Positions 9,161 through 17,842 of a stretch of DNA of 46,512 bases are shown in pieces. The stretch lies in the NCBI RefSeq assembly GCF_009377235.1, contig NZ_VMNX01000049.1, positions 1 to 46,512 of the forward strand. The letters run 5' to 3'. Numbering within the stretch: position 1 is the first letter of the stretch; each line of letters opens with the position of its first letter. A model generated the notes under the pieces. That model was not told the DNA's origin, did no database searches, and saw only the letters and a list, made by a program, of their open reading frames with translations. Source of the stretch: Streptomyces acidicola (GTDB taxonomy: Bacteria > Actinomycetota > Actinomycetes > Streptomycetales > Streptomycetaceae). The position numbers and the translations under genes were made by a program.

Positions 9161-9422
9161 GGTGCGCGTGGGCGGATCAGGCCTTCGCGGACTGTGTCCC
9201 TGCGCTCGGCGCGCCGCCGCCTAGTAGGGTCGCGATCGGACCGGCTCGGCGGGGGCACCGGCGTGGTGGCGTCCGGGCGCGGTCGTGGTGGGCCGCTGCC
9301 GGCAGGGCCCTGCGGCCTACGCCACGTTGGAAAGCGGCGCCGAGGCCCAGGTGTACGGAGACGCCCCGGGACTGAGCAGTTCGCGTCCGCCCGGTGTGAC
9401 CATGAAGACGCCCGCATGGGTG
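9161..9422. other. SARP 3' flank; possible 28-residue ORF
   Basis: Only one short frame looks at all natural: minus strand 9403-9317, MVTPGGRELLSPGASPYTWA and eight more residues to a TAG. It begins 20 bases after the SARP stop and has no clear ribosome binding site. It may be a remnant of a longer SARP C-terminus. I do not claim a gene. Confidence 0.25.
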
Positions 9423-11414
9423 TCAGCCCGTCGCGGGGACGGATCCCGCCGGACCGCGCCGCACCGGATCGGGACTGCCCCCGGGCAGCAGCTTCAGCTC
9501 CACGGGAGTGGTCTGTTCGTCGAGCAGTGCCACGCGCACCAGTTCGGGGACCCGGAACACCAGGCCGCCCTTGTCGCGTCGCGGCTCGGCCACTAACAGG
9601 TAGTGGTCGACGAGGTCGCCGATCAGGTACTCCGCGAATCTGCTGCTGACGCCCAGCAGCCGCTGCGCGCCGACGAAATCCATGGGAGTGTCTCCCGGCC
9701 GGCTCAGCCGCACCAGGGCCTGGCGCAGGGGGCCCGGCAGCCGGGCCAGGGCCCGCACCATCCAGGCCGTGGCGTCGTAGGTGCCGGTGCGCAGTTCCTC
9801 GCCGCGTACCGCTTCGTCCACGAGCCGTTCGGCGAAGTGGGCGACGGTCCACAGCCGCCGGGCGGCCAGTTTCTCCCCCGCCGCGCGCACGCCGAGCGGC
9901 AGGTTGCCGGTCAGGGTGACCACACGGCGCACCGCCTCGGGCTCGCGAGCCGCGCGCTCCTCACCGATGAGCGAGGTCACCAGACGCACACCGTCCGTGG
10001 TGCGGAGCGGGCCGATCTCCATGTGGGTGGCGCCCTCCAGCCCGGCGAGCCGGCTGCGTGCGGTCACCAGTACGGTGCTGGTTCCTCCGCCGGGCAGCAG
10101 GGGTCGAACCTGGTCGGCGGAGGCGACGTCGTCGAGGAGCAGGACGAGGGTGCGGCCCGCGCTCCAGGTCCTGAACCGCCGGGACAGTTCGTCCAGCGCG
10201 CCGGCGCCCGGTGCCGGACGGAGCACCGGCGCCCCCGTGCCGGCGATCTCCTCCAGCAGCGAGCGCAGTGCAGCCGCCGGGTCGACGGGGGCGTCGGTGT
10301 GACCGTCGTGCAGCCGGGCGTACAGCTGGCCGTCGGGGTACCGGTTGCGCAACGCGTGGGCGACCCGCAGGGCGAGGGCGGTCTTGCCCGTACCGGGACC
10401 GCCGAGGAGTGTGATGACGCGGGGCGAGGTACGCGGGGTGCCGTCGGGACGGACCAGGTCGGCCAGGCACGCCAGTTCCTCGGTCCGGCCCACGAAGTCG
10501 CCGGTGTCCGGGGGGAGTTGGCTCAGGGCTGCGGGCTGAGGCCGGGTGTCCTTGGGGGGTGGTGCCGGGGACTCGGCCGGCAGGTCGACGGGCTCGTGGG
10601 GCAGCTCCAGGCCGGGGGATTCGTTGAGGATGTCCTGTTGCAGCCGCCGCAGCCGGTCGGAGGGCTCGATGCCCAGCTCGTCTACGAGGTTGCTGCGCAG
10701 CCGGGTGAAGGCGTCCAGTGCGGCGCGGCGCTGCCCGGAACGGTGGGCGGCGAGCATCAGCTGGGCGGTGAACTCCTCGTGCAGAGGGTGGAGCGCGGTG
10801 AGTTCCTGAAGCTCCCCGAGCAGACTGCGGTGCCCGCCGAGCCGCAGGTCCGCCTCCACCCGCAGTTCCACCGCGCTCAGCCAGCTGTCCGTGATCTGCG
10901 GCAGCCGGGCGGCCAGCAGCGGACCGGCGTCGACGCCGGCGAAGGCGTCGCCCCGCCACAGTCCGAGGGCCTCACGGAGCAGGGCGGCGGCACGGCGGGG
11001 GTCGCCCGCCGCCAGCGCGGTCCGGGCGCGGTGGACCCGCTCCTCGAAGTCCCACAGGTCGAGTTCACCGGGCGCCAGTCTCAGCAGATAGCCGTTGGGC
11101 CGGGTCTGCAGCCGCTCCTGCCCGGCGGGCCTGCCGTCGTCCTGCAGGGCGCGGCGCAGGTGGTAGATGTACGTCTGGATGGTTTTGCGGGCCAGGCGGG
11201 GCGGTTCGGTCTCCCACAGTTCGTCGATCAGAGTGAAGACCGGGACCGGCCGGTTCGCCTGGAGCAGCAGCACGGACATGACGCGCCGGGCCATCGGGGC
11301 CGTGGGCGTGCGGTCGTGGCCGTCTGCACGCACCTCCAGGGGCCCCAGGACACGGATCGACAGCTCTCCCGGTGTCTGCACCGGGCCGGTACCGAGCCCC
11401 TCGTCACGTTCCAC
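9423..11414 (-). CDS. Large SARP-family transcriptional activator with NB-ARC domain
   Basis: A 663-residue AfsR-like protein. Residues about 18-110 form an OmpR-type winged helix (VLGPLEVRADG; RKTIQTYIYHLRRAL). Residues about 115-270 form the bacterial transcriptional activation domain (FEERVHRARTALAAGDPRRA; DELGIEPSDRLRRLQQDIL). Residues about 310-600 are an NB-ARC NTPase with Walker A LLGGPGTGKTALALR and Walker B LVLLLDDV. The TPR part of AfsR is absent. The start is GTG 11414 with AGGGGG six bases upstream. An ARE-like operator (11453-11480) ends 38 bases before the start, so it probably sits at the promoter. This implies repression by the butyrolactone receptor and release when signal accumulates. 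It is the likely pathway activator for the cluster at 28-46 kb. Confidence 0.93.
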   Translation of the reverse strand: MERDEGLGTGPVQTPGELSIRVLGPLEVRADGHDRTPTAPMARRVMSVLLLQANRPVPVFTLIDELWETEPPRLARKTIQTYIYHLRRALQDDGRPAGQERLQTRPNGYLLRLAPGELDLWDFEERVHRARTALAAGDPRRAAALLREALGLWRGDAFAGVDAGPLLAARLPQITDSWLSAVELRVEADLRLGGHRSLLGELQELTALHPLHEEFTAQLMLAAHRSGQRRAALDAFTRLRSNLVDELGIEPSDRLRRLQQDILNESPGLELPHEPVDLPAESPAPPPKDTRPQPAALSQLPPDTGDFVGRTEELACLADLVRPDGTPRTSPRVITLLGGPGTGKTALALRVAHALRNRYPDGQLYARLHDGHTDAPVDPAAALRSLLEEIAGTGAPVLRPAPGAGALDELSRRFRTWSAGRTLVLLLDDVASADQVRPLLPGGGTSTVLVTARSRLAGLEGATHMEIGPLRTTDGVRLVTSLIGEERAAREPEAVRRVVTLTGNLPLGVRAAGEKLAARRLWTVAHFAERLVDEAVRGEELRTGTYDATAWMVRALARLPGPLRQALVRLSRPGDTPMDFVGAQRLLGVSSRFAEYLIGDLVDHYLLVAEPRRDKGGLVFRVPELVRVALLDEQTTPVELKLLPGGSPDPVRRGPAGSVPATG

Positions 11415-11452
11415 AGGTCGCCCCCTCTTGGTCTCGTGCGGTCCTTCACATC

Positions 11453-11480
11453 AAAACATACCAGCACGTCGGTTTGATTT
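11453..11480 (-). promoter_or_regulatory. ARE-like operator 1 (SARP promoter)
   Basis: Core ACC (11460-11462), N8, GGT (11471-11473) flanked by AAAACAT on the left and TTGATTTT on the right. It lies about 40-65 bases upstream of the SARP start. The same ACC-N8-GGT core recurs at other promoters in this window and fits the pseudo-palindromic sites bound by ArpA/ScbR-type receptors. Confidence 0.8.
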
Positions 11481-11519
11481 TGGATCAGAGTTTTCAATGC
11501 CGCGTCGGTCGGCGGCCCG

Positions 11520-12190
11520 TGCCCGGCGCCCGTCCGGACGGGCGCCGGGCCGCACCAGCAGCCGCTCGTCGTCGTGGTGCACGTCCGCGCCGAAGCGCCC
11601 CATCAGCTCCAGCGTCATCTCGAGGTACGGACTGCTCACCCGGTCGCGTGCGACGACGGTGAGCGGGCCCCGGGCCAGTGGTGCCGACGTCGGCAGCCCG
11701 GTCAGTACGGGCTGCCGGTCGAGGAATCCAGCTCCACTTCCCCGCCGGGAAGCCCGTCGGCCCGTACGAGCAGCGGCAGCCCGCCGGCGGGCCCGGGCAC
11801 GGTCTCCACCCCCAGTCGCCGCAACGCGTCCACCAGAGGGCGCAGCGTCCCGGCCCGCAGCCGGGCGGAGCCGTTGAAGAGGACATCGCCCCGGCCCGCC
11901 GCGGCCAGAACCGGCAGGAACCGGGCGGCGGTTCCCGCGTCCGCGCACCACACGCCGGTGATGCCGCGCAGGCCGCCTCCCAGACCGGTCACCGTCCAGC
12001 CGCCGTCCTCGGTGCGCACCGTGACGCCCGGGGCCCTCAGCGCCTGCCGGAAGGCGACGGTGTCGTCGCTGACCAGCGGGGCGCGCAGCCGGCTGAGGCC
12101 GTGCGCGGCAGCGGCCGGCAACAGCGCCCGGTGGGTGATGCTCTTGGATCCGGGGATCCGGGCCGTCAGCGGCGGCGTCCCCGGGGGCAC
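11520..12190 (-). pseudogene. aroA: aroA remnant: EPSP synthase, frameshifted N-terminal half
   Basis: From GTG 12190 (GAGGGGG upstream) the frame encodes the N-terminal lobe of 3-phosphoshikimate 1-carboxyvinyltransferase: IPGSKSITHRAL (substrate-binding Lys), VSDDTVAFRQAL, CADAGTAARFLPVL and FNGSARLRAGTLRPLVDAL. Near 11700 the phase changes: the first frame stops after GGEVELDSSTGSPY, and LTGLPTSAPLARGPLTV and SSPYLEMTLELMGRFG continue in another frame, as if one C were lost. Homology ends near 11520, where the SARP promoter begins, so roughly the last 200 residues of a ~430-residue enzyme are missing. Without the C-terminal lobe it cannot be an active EPSP synthase. It lies downstream of a transketolase fragment on the same strand. 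Confidence 0.88.
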
Positions 12191-12314
12191 GACGCCCCCT
12201 CGAACCGCTCGGTGCGGTTGTCCTGCGCCAGAGTGGCGAGGGAGGGTGCCCCGCGCCGCGCCTAAGCGGTGAGCCGGGCTTCGTGGGCGAGGAGGGAGAG
12301 GAGGGAGAGGATCA

Positions 12315-12872
12315 TCACGCGGCCTTCCGCCGTGCACGGGCGAGGCCGGCGCGGACCGCCGCCGCGACCCGCTCGGGAGTGAGTCCGCAGTGCCGGCTCA
12401 GGCTCTCACCGGGCGCCCGGTAACCGAACTCGTCGATACCGACGGTCCGTCCGGCATCGCTCAGCAGGGCGTACCAGCCCAGCGCGGCACCGGCCTCGAC
12501 CGAGACCCGCACGGGCGTGTCGGGCGGCAGGACCGTGTCCTGGTACTCCTGGTCCTGCTGGGCGAACCGGTCCGGACGCGGCATGGCCACCACCCGGGTG
12601 CCGATCGACTCGGCCTCGAGAATGCGGCGCGCCGCCAGCGCCACGGGCTCGTCGCCGCCGGCGGCGACGAGCAGGGCATCAGGGCGCTCGGCGGACGCCT
12701 CGGCGAGGACGTAGCCGCCTCGGGCCTCGGCGTCGTCCGGCCCGGTCGCGCAGTGCCCTGGACCGGGCCGGGCGCCTCGTACGGCGCCTGTGGGCTGGGC
12801 CGGGCGGTACTCGCCGCGCGTTGTGGGCGGTCCGCCCGCGCGGGTGTCCCCTGGAGGGTGCACTGCAGTCAT
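12315..12872 (-). pseudogene. tkt: Transketolase C-terminal fragment
   Basis: The frame opens at ATG 12872 with AGAAGAGG four bases upstream, but the first ~50 residues are Pro/Gly/Arg-rich filler. From about residue 53 (12716 downwards) it matches the transketolase C-terminal domain: YVLAEASAERPDALLVAAGG, TRVVAMPRPDRFAQQD, VRVSVEAGAALGWYALLSDA and GRTVGIDEFGYRAPGESLSR. A full transketolase is about 650-700 residues and contains the thiamine-diphosphate and pyrimidine-binding domains; these are missing. An intact ancestor would have supplied erythrose 4-phosphate for DAHP synthesis. Because a ribosome binding site precedes the chimeric frame it may still be translated, but no catalysis is expected. 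Confidence 0.85.
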
Positions 12873-12927
12873 CGTGCCTCTTCTGTCGGTCCGCGGAGAG
12901 ATGTCGGTGTCCGTCGTGGCCGTCGGC

Positions 12928-14154
12928 TCAGGGGGCCATGACGCCGGATGTGCGGTGCGGGTGGTGCGCGGGCAGCAGCGTCATCGCCGTGTGGGCCACC
13001 GAGGCGAGCGTGATGTGCCGGTGCCAGCCCGCGAACGAGCGGCCCTCGAAGTCGTGCAGCCCGATGCCGCCGCCAGGACCGGCCTCGTACCGGCTCACCC
13101 GCCCGGGGGTCCTGGCCAGCCACAGCAGCGCGGCGGTGCCATGGCCCGTCAGGTTGGTCAGCCAGTAGGAGGCGCACTGGGGACGGAGCGGGTCCCGCTC
13201 CACCAGCAGGACGTGCGGCCGGCGGGCGTGCCGGGTCGCGGGGGTGTGGCAAGGGTGGCGCACCACCTCACGGCGGGCGCCAAAGGCGCCGTTGCGGGCG
13301 TGACCGACCGCGGAGCCCTGGTCGGCGGTCGCCAGTTGACGCGCCGTCACGAGCGTCGCCGACCCGGAACGGCGCTGCGGCAGCGCGCCAGGGCCGACGT
13401 GCTGAGAGCCCCGGATACGCAGCAGGTACGGCATGTCCAGGGCCGAGAGCGTGTCGACGACACCGGTCACGTGCGCGCGGCGCGCGTCGATGATCACCGG
13501 TGCACGGCGCACTCCCCACCGCCCCGCCATCTCCAGGACCATGTCGATGCCGCACGAAGTGCTGCCGCCGCCGGCCGCGGTGGCGGGGATGCCGAACCGG
13601 TCACGTCGTCGCGGGTCGTCCCGCCAGGCGGAGGAAAGGATCAGCCGCCAGTTGACGGGGAATCCCGCGTCGCGCGTCACCAGCCACAGCCCCACGGACC
13701 TGCGGCCGTTCACGGTGCGTCCGGTGCCCGGGTCCACGACGGGGCCGACGCCGACACCGCCGGGTCCGTGCCTGCTGGTCCTGGTGGCCCGCACCACCCA
13801 GGCAACGGGGCGTACGGCATCGTCGACCAGTGTGGCAAGCGCCTGGCGGACCGGCCCCCAGTCCCAGGTGGAGTCACTGACGAAGTGGTGCAGCCGCTGG
13901 GCGTCGGCCGGGCGGCCCGTGGGCGCGGCGATGTTGCGCAGCGTCTTGCGCCCCTCGGCCGCCAGCAGGCCGCGCAGGTACAGCTCGCCACTGCGCCGCT
14001 GGTCGCTGCGGGGCAGCGAGTGCAGGACCTCACGGGCCAGTTCGGCGATCGGGTCGAGGGCCGGCTCGGAGAGGAGACCGGCGGGTGCGGCATACCGGCG
14101 GGGACGGGGCGGGGCGTCGGGCACGGTCCGCAGGGCGAGAGCGGAGGTGGTCAT
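12928..14154 (-). CDS. IS701-like DDE-fold protein, probably catalytically dead (copy 1)
   Basis: A 408-residue protein whose ATG (14154) overlaps the aroC stop as ATGA (TCAT, 14151-14154), implying translational coupling. IS701-family hallmarks are [39 protein letters not shown] and the C-terminal [16 protein letters not shown]. In active IS701 transposases the first catalytic acid lies in a DDTGF-type motif before SxGV. Here the aligned stretch is [17 protein letters not shown], with no Asp. The Glu expected upstream of the GWxRHITL box (IEE..F) aligns with VSRYE and is also displaced. The middle Asp (VIIDARRAH) is kept. No terminal inverted repeats or target duplications are evident. I infer a domesticated DNA-binding or regulatory protein. 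The alignment is by eye. Confidence 0.82.
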   Translation of the reverse strand: MTTSALALRTVPDAPPRPRRYAAPAGLLSEPALDPIAELAREVLHSLPRSDQRRSGELYLRGLLAAEGRKTLRNIAAPTGRPADAQRLHHFVSDSTWDWGPVRQALATLVDDAVRPVAWVVRATRTSRHGPGGVGVGPVVDPGTGRTVNGRRSVGLWLVTRDAGFPVNWRLILSSAWRDDPRRRDRFGIPATAAGGGSTSCGIDMVLEMAGRWGVRRAPVIIDARRAHVTGVVDTLSALDMPYLLRIRGSQHVGPGALPQRRSGSATLVTARQLATADQGSAVGHARNGAFGARREVVRHPCHTPATRHARRPHVLLVERDPLRPQCASYWLTNLTGHGTAALLWLARTPGRVSRYEAGPGGGIGLHDFEGRSFAGWHRHITLASVAHTAMTLLPAHHPHRTSGVMAP

Positions 14155-15335
14155 CGCAGCGCCAGGTGTTCCAGGTACGAACGGTGGTTGCGGGCCGTCT
14201 CGGCCACGCTGTCGCCGCCGAACTTCTCCAGGGCGGCGTCCGCGAGGACGAGAGCCGTCACGGCTTCGGCGACGACTCCGGCGGCGGGCACCGCGCACAC
14301 GTCGGAGCGCTGGTGGTGGGCGTGGGCCGGGGCCCCGGTGGCCACATCCACGGTGGCCAGCGCGCGGGGAACGGTGGCGATCGGCTTCATCGCGGCCCGC
14401 ACCCGCAGCAGTTCGCCGGTGCTCATGCCGCCCTCGACCCCACCGGACCGCCCGGTGCGGCGACGCAGTACGCCGTCAGCCCTCATGATCTCGTCGTGCG
14501 CGGCGGAGCCCGGCACCCGGGCCAGCCCGAAGCCGTCACCGAACTCCACCCCCTTGATGGCCTGAATGCCCATCAGGTGGCCGGCGAGCCGGGCGTCGAG
14601 CCGGCGGTCCGCGTGGACGTGGCTGCCCAGGCCCGGCGGCAGTCCGTGCACGAGCACCTCCACCACACCCCCGAGGGTGTCGCCCGCCGTGCGGGCCCGC
14701 TCGATTTCCTCGACCATGGCCGCCGACGCCGTGGTGTCGAAGCAGCGCACCGGGTCGGCGTCGAGACGCTCGACGTCCTGCGGGCCGGGCAGCGACGCGG
14801 ACTGCGAACGCGCGCCGCCGATCCCGACGACGTGACTGAGCAGCCGGATGCCGTACGCCTGCTCGAGGAAGGCGCGGGCGATCTCGCCGAGCGCGACCCG
14901 GGCGGCGGTCTCCCGGGCACTGGCCCGCTCCAGCACCGGTCGGGCCTCGTCGAAGCCGTACTTCTGCATGCCGGCGAGGTCGGCGTGGCCGGGGCGGGGC
15001 CGGGTCAGCGGGGCGTTGCGGGCCTGGCCCGCCAGCTCCTCGGGGTCGACCGGGTCCACGGCCATCACGGAGCGCCACTTGGGCCATTCGGTGTTGGCCA
15101 CCTGTACGGCGACCGGGCCGCCCTGCGTACGGCCGTGCCGCACGCCGCCGAGAAGGGTCACCTCGTCCCGCTCGAACGTCATGCGGGCGCCGCGGCCGTG
15201 ACCGAGCCGACGGCGGGTGAGCCCGTCCGCCACCTGCTTGGTGGTGATCCCGACACCGGCGGGCAGGCCCTCCAGCACGGCTGTCAGAGCCGGTCCGTGC
15301 GATTCGCCCGCGGTGAGCCATCGAAGCGTGGGCAC
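14151..15335 (-). CDS. aroC: Chorismate synthase
   Basis: A 394-residue protein, normal length for AroC, catalysing EPSP to chorismate with reduced FMN. The start GTG 15335 has GAAGGAG five bases upstream. Signature segments are [35 protein letters not shown], the [15 protein letters not shown] loop, [27 protein letters not shown] and [20 protein letters not shown]. The FMN/EPSP-binding His and Arg residues in GHGRGAR and RPGHAD are intact. It is the only undamaged aromatic-pathway gene in this minus-strand group and would feed chorismate to the PhzE-type enzyme at 32.7 kb. Its stop overlaps the start of the IS701-like gene. Confidence 0.96.
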   Translation of the reverse strand: MPTLRWLTAGESHGPALTAVLEGLPAGVGITTKQVADGLTRRRLGHGRGARMTFERDEVTLLGGVRHGRTQGGPVAVQVANTEWPKWRSVMAVDPVDPEELAGQARNAPLTRPRPGHADLAGMQKYGFDEARPVLERASARETAARVALGEIARAFLEQAYGIRLLSHVVGIGGARSQSASLPGPQDVERLDADPVRCFDTTASAAMVEEIERARTAGDTLGGVVEVLVHGLPPGLGSHVHADRRLDARLAGHLMGIQAIKGVEFGDGFGLARVPGSAAHDEIMRADGVLRRRTGRSGGVEGGMSTGELLRVRAAMKPIATVPRALATVDVATGAPAHAHHQRSDVCAVPAAGVVAEAVTALVLADAALEKFGGDSVAETARNHRSYLEHLALR

Positions 15336-15454
15336 AGCAACTCCTTCGTTGTCCTTCCCGGTGGCAGGACGCCGCCGGGCGGTTCGAGCCGCGCTCGGCA
15401 CGGCCAGCGGGTCGGGGCGGTCTCGGCTCCGGTGACCGTGCCGCCGAAGACGTC

Positions 15455-15658
15455 CGGCACGCGCTGCACGCACCGGCCGCCCTGCCGCAGCCGGGTTGCC
15501 ACGTCCACGGCCGGCGTCGGGGCAACCATCAGTTCGACCAGACCGCTTCAGTCGCCCGGCGAGTGGTCGATGCTCATGTCCTCGGAGTTGATGCCGGGTT
15601 CGGAGGCGGCGGCCGGCAGCCGCGCCGGCTCACCCGGCTGGTCGCCGATGAGTACGCG
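15455..15658 (-). pseudogene. tyrA: tyrA remnant: ACT-domain end of prephenate dehydrogenase
   Basis: On the minus strand the sequence [35 protein letters not shown], an in-frame TGA (15548-15550), then [20 protein letters not shown] and [11 protein letters not shown] closely follows the C-terminal ACT domain of actinobacterial prephenate dehydrogenase (pattern RPGELARLL...GVN.EDL...HSPG...GLVEL.V). The NAD-binding and catalytic domains are missing and the ACT domain carries a stop. It is squeezed between the truncated lysR gene and aroC, with no start signal. A deletion joining lysR and tyrA is the simplest explanation. Confidence 0.75.
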
Positions 15659-15731
15659 CCCCGGCGTGCATACCGGGCGCGGCGTGCCGTGCCCGCCCGG
15701 GAACCGGGCACGGCCGGTGATGCCGTCAAGA

Positions 15732-16031
15732 TCACTTGAGCCGGGCGCCACTGCCCACGCTCTCCGAAGCGCGGGAGGCTTCCTGTACGGACCGCCGCGC
15801 CTCTTCGGTGACCTCGACGATGTGCTGAGCGTAGGGCAGCAGCAGCAGCCCCGCCGGGGTGAGCGCCACCTGTCGGCCGCTGCGGTCGAAGAGCCGGGCT
15901 CCGATGACCTCTTCGAGCCCGTGGATCTGCGCTGTGACACTGGACTGGGCGTAGTAGAGGTTCTTCGCCGCACGGGTGAAGCTCAACTCGTTCGCCACTT
16001 CGCAGAAGGCACGCAACTGTTGCAAGTGCAC
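15732..16031 (-). pseudogene. LysR-type regulator truncated to its HTH domain
   Basis: 99 residues from GTG 16031 with GAGAGGAG five bases upstream. The sequence LQQLRAFCEVANELSFTRAA and SVTAQIHGLEEVIGARLFDR, followed by LTPAGLLLLPYAQHIVEVTE, is a complete LysR winged helix plus linker helix. The ~200-residue effector domain is missing; the frame stops after VGSGARLK. Immediately beyond lies the tyrA remnant, consistent with a deletion. An ARE-like operator at 16086-16115 lies about 60 bases upstream, so the promoter may still be active and an HTH-only protein could be made. Confidence 0.75.
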
Positions 16032-16085
16032 GTCGGCTCCTCTCCCCGGTGGCCTGTTCGGCCGTCCGTGACCCCCGCTGCGGAA

Positions 16086-16115
16086 AAATAATATACCAAC
16101 AGCCCGGTTTTTTAA
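16086..16115 (-). promoter_or_regulatory. ARE-like operator 2 (upstream of lysR remnant)
   Basis: Core ACC (16095-16097), N8, GGT (16106-16108) with AATAATAT to the left and TTTTTAAT to the right. It lies about 60 bases upstream of the lysR start on the minus strand; on the plus strand the nearest intact gene is 850 bases away. Confidence 0.75.
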
Positions 16116-16152
16116 TCCCTCTCCGGCAGCATGACCGCGGGCACACGAAAAG

Positions 16153-16194
16153 CCCGCAGTCGCGTCGCCCCCCGGGGGGCGACGCGACTGCGGG
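16153..16194 (-). terminator. 42-base perfect palindrome with A-run, terminator for a minus-strand transcript
   Basis: Arms 16153-16173 and 16174-16194 are perfectly complementary over 21 bases (CCCGCAGTCGCGTCGCC then CCCC). On the minus strand the palindrome is followed by CTTTTCG, an intrinsic-terminator layout. It would terminate a transcript entering from 16209 onwards and insulate the lysR promoter. Confidence 0.75.
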
Positions 16195-16208
16195 AGCGAG
16201 GCAGGAGC

Positions 16209-16800
16209 TCAGTCCGACGCAGCAACCGGCGCGGGCAGGTCCCGGCCGGTCAACCGGCGGGCCCCGGCCAAGGCGCGGCGTACGGCGACTGCCGTCCGGC
16301 CCTCGCCCGGACGGCGGCGAAGGCGTGCGCGAGCGGCCCGGGCAGCCAAAGGAGGGGCCCGGTCTCCAACAGTCCGCCGAAGCCGGCGTGCGCCGATCCT
16401 CGCACTGCCGGGCGCGGCCCGCGCGGCGCAGGCGTTCAACCCGCAGGTGGCCTCACGGCCGCGAGCTGCGACCGGCCGGCCGGGCAGACCGCGCGGGCGG
16501 GCCCCTCCCGCGGCAGCCGATGGACGCGGCCGGCTGCCATCCGGCCCACCGCCTGCACGCACTTCTCGCCGGTCAGCCGTCTCCCGCCGCCGGCGATCGC
16601 GGTCGCCTCCCGCACACACAACGGCGGATGTCATCACGCTCGACCAGGCCGCCCCCGGGACGTCACGAGGACCACGCCGGAGGCGCATGGCTTCTCTCCG
16701 TGGCTGCACAGGCTGAGCCCGGACCGCGGGCGCACCGGCCACGCAGTGGCCAACGGGCGGGCCGGCGGCTCCGGCCGCGGGCGCAGGCCTGCCCCAGGGC
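16209..16800. other. About 590 bases with no recognisable gene, probably decayed
   Basis: A strong minus-strand terminator lies just beyond 16209, so a minus-strand gene once ended here. Minus-strand frames show short natural-looking pieces in different phases (REATAIAGGGRRLTGEKCVQ near 16600; GGLLETGPLLWLPGPLAHAF near 16350; RRALAGARRLTGRDLPAPVA ending at 16209). No family is recognised and no frame is long and natural. I read it as a pseudogene of unknown origin. Confidence 0.4.
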
Positions 16801-16811
16801 GCACGATGACG

Positions 16812-16839
16812 CAAACAAACCGACATGCCGGTTTCAATG
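16812..16839 (+). promoter_or_regulatory. ARE-like operator 3 (upstream of aroE-aroK)
   Basis: Core ACC (16819-16821), N8, GGT (16830-16832), flanked by CAAACAA and TTCAATGG. It lies about 130 bases upstream of the aroE start, within promoter range, and would put shikimate-pathway supply genes under butyrolactone control. Confidence 0.75.
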
Positions 16840-16966
16840 GTGATCGAAAGGACCGATACCCGCTCCCGTCCGCGTCGCGATGTCAGGTCGTCCTTCCCGT
16901 CCGTGCGGCCGGCGGCGGAACATCCGGCCAGCCGCCCATCCGTCTCCCCGGAGGAAGGACTCTCCC

Positions 16967-17842
16967 TTGGACACCGCACATCCCGCCGGTGGCGGAGCAG
17001 GCCCGTGGCGCTCCGCCGTTCCCGGCCGGCCCCTCGCCGCCTCTGTGTCTTTTCTGCTGCACACCCTGGCCTACGCGCTGCTGGGGCCCGACCGGCATTG
17101 CACGGCCCTGGAGTGCCGGGAGGAGGAAGTGCCCGGCCTGCTCGGCGCGCTGGACGGATCATGGGCAGGCCTGTGCCCGACCTCGCCCCTGAAGACGGCC
17201 GCCTTCGAGGCCGCCGACACGGTCACCGGCGTGGCCCGGGACACGGGAGCGGCCGACACCCCGGTGTTCTCGGACGGGGCTGTCACGGCGTATGACACCG
17301 GTGTCCTGGGGTTTGCAGCCGCGCCCGGAGAGGCAATGCGCCCCGACACGGAATCCGTCCTGCTCCTGGAAGAGGGCGCGGCCGCCTGCCCGGCGCTGAT
17401 GGCATTGCACGTACTGGGGCCGCCGAGCGCACAGGTGGCGGTCCGCGGCACTTCCGGTGTCCGCCGGTTGCATGAGGCGGCGGAACGTATCGGCATCGGG
17501 ATACGGGTGCACGCCCCCGGCAGCACACAGTCGCCCCGGACCGATCCGGTGATCTCCACCCTGCCCGGCAACGCTGTCGCCCCCGCGCACTGTCTGGCCT
17601 GTCCGGGCGTCGCGGCCGTCGATACGCTCTGCGGGTCCGCCCCGCTCGCGCGCGCAGTCACCCGTGCCGGTGGCCGGGCCGCCGACGGCCTGCCGGTGAT
17701 GGTCGCGCAGGCGGCTGCCCAGGTACGGCTGCTGACCGGCCAGGGCGTCCCCCTGGAGGAGATCATGCCGACCTTGGGCCGGGCCGCGCTGCAGGGCACC
17801 CACCGGGCTGACGGTCCGGCCGACGCGCTGGTGACGGAATGA
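16967..17842 (+). CDS. aroE: Shikimate dehydrogenase-like protein
   Basis: 291 residues from TTG 16967, chosen for the strong GGAGGAAGG eight bases upstream. The N-terminal substrate domain is readable as AroE: SAVPGRPLAASVSFLLHTLA (normally G.PI.HS.SP..H), VPGLLGALDGSWAGLCPTSP and PLKTAAFE (catalytic Lys). The C-terminal part has a Rossmann-like VRGTSGVRRLHEAAERIGIG and a closing VAQAAAQVRLLTGQG (normally Q...F..WTG). Two deviations stand out. The catalytic N-T-D-x-x-G motif reads YDTGVLG, and the glycine-rich GAGG nucleotide loop is poor. It may be a divergent or impaired enzyme. The stop overlaps aroK (ATGA). Confidence 0.82.
   Translation: MDTAHPAGGGAGPWRSAVPGRPLAASVSFLLHTLAYALLGPDRHCTALECREEEVPGLLGALDGSWAGLCPTSPLKTAAFEAADTVTGVARDTGAADTPVFSDGAVTAYDTGVLGFAAAPGEAMRPDTESVLLLEEGAAACPALMALHVLGPPSAQVAVRGTSGVRRLHEAAERIGIGIRVHAPGSTQSPRTDPVISTLPGNAVAPAHCLACPGVAAVDTLCGSAPLARAVTRAGGRAADGLPVMVAQAAAQVRLLTGQGVPLEEIMPTLGRAALQGTHRADGPADALVTE

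Noticed and set aside
9603..16091. Very long open frames on the plus strand (for example 9603-11477, 12790-14565, 14085-16091)
   Set aside because: They lie exactly opposite the SARP, IS701-like and aroC genes, are rich in Gly/Arg/Pro/Gln, and have no family motifs; they are high-GC antisense shadows.
16131..17192. 353-residue plus-strand frame covering 16131-17192
   Set aside because: It crosses the terminator, ARE 3 and the start of aroE in another frame and has only Arg/Pro/Gly-rich content.
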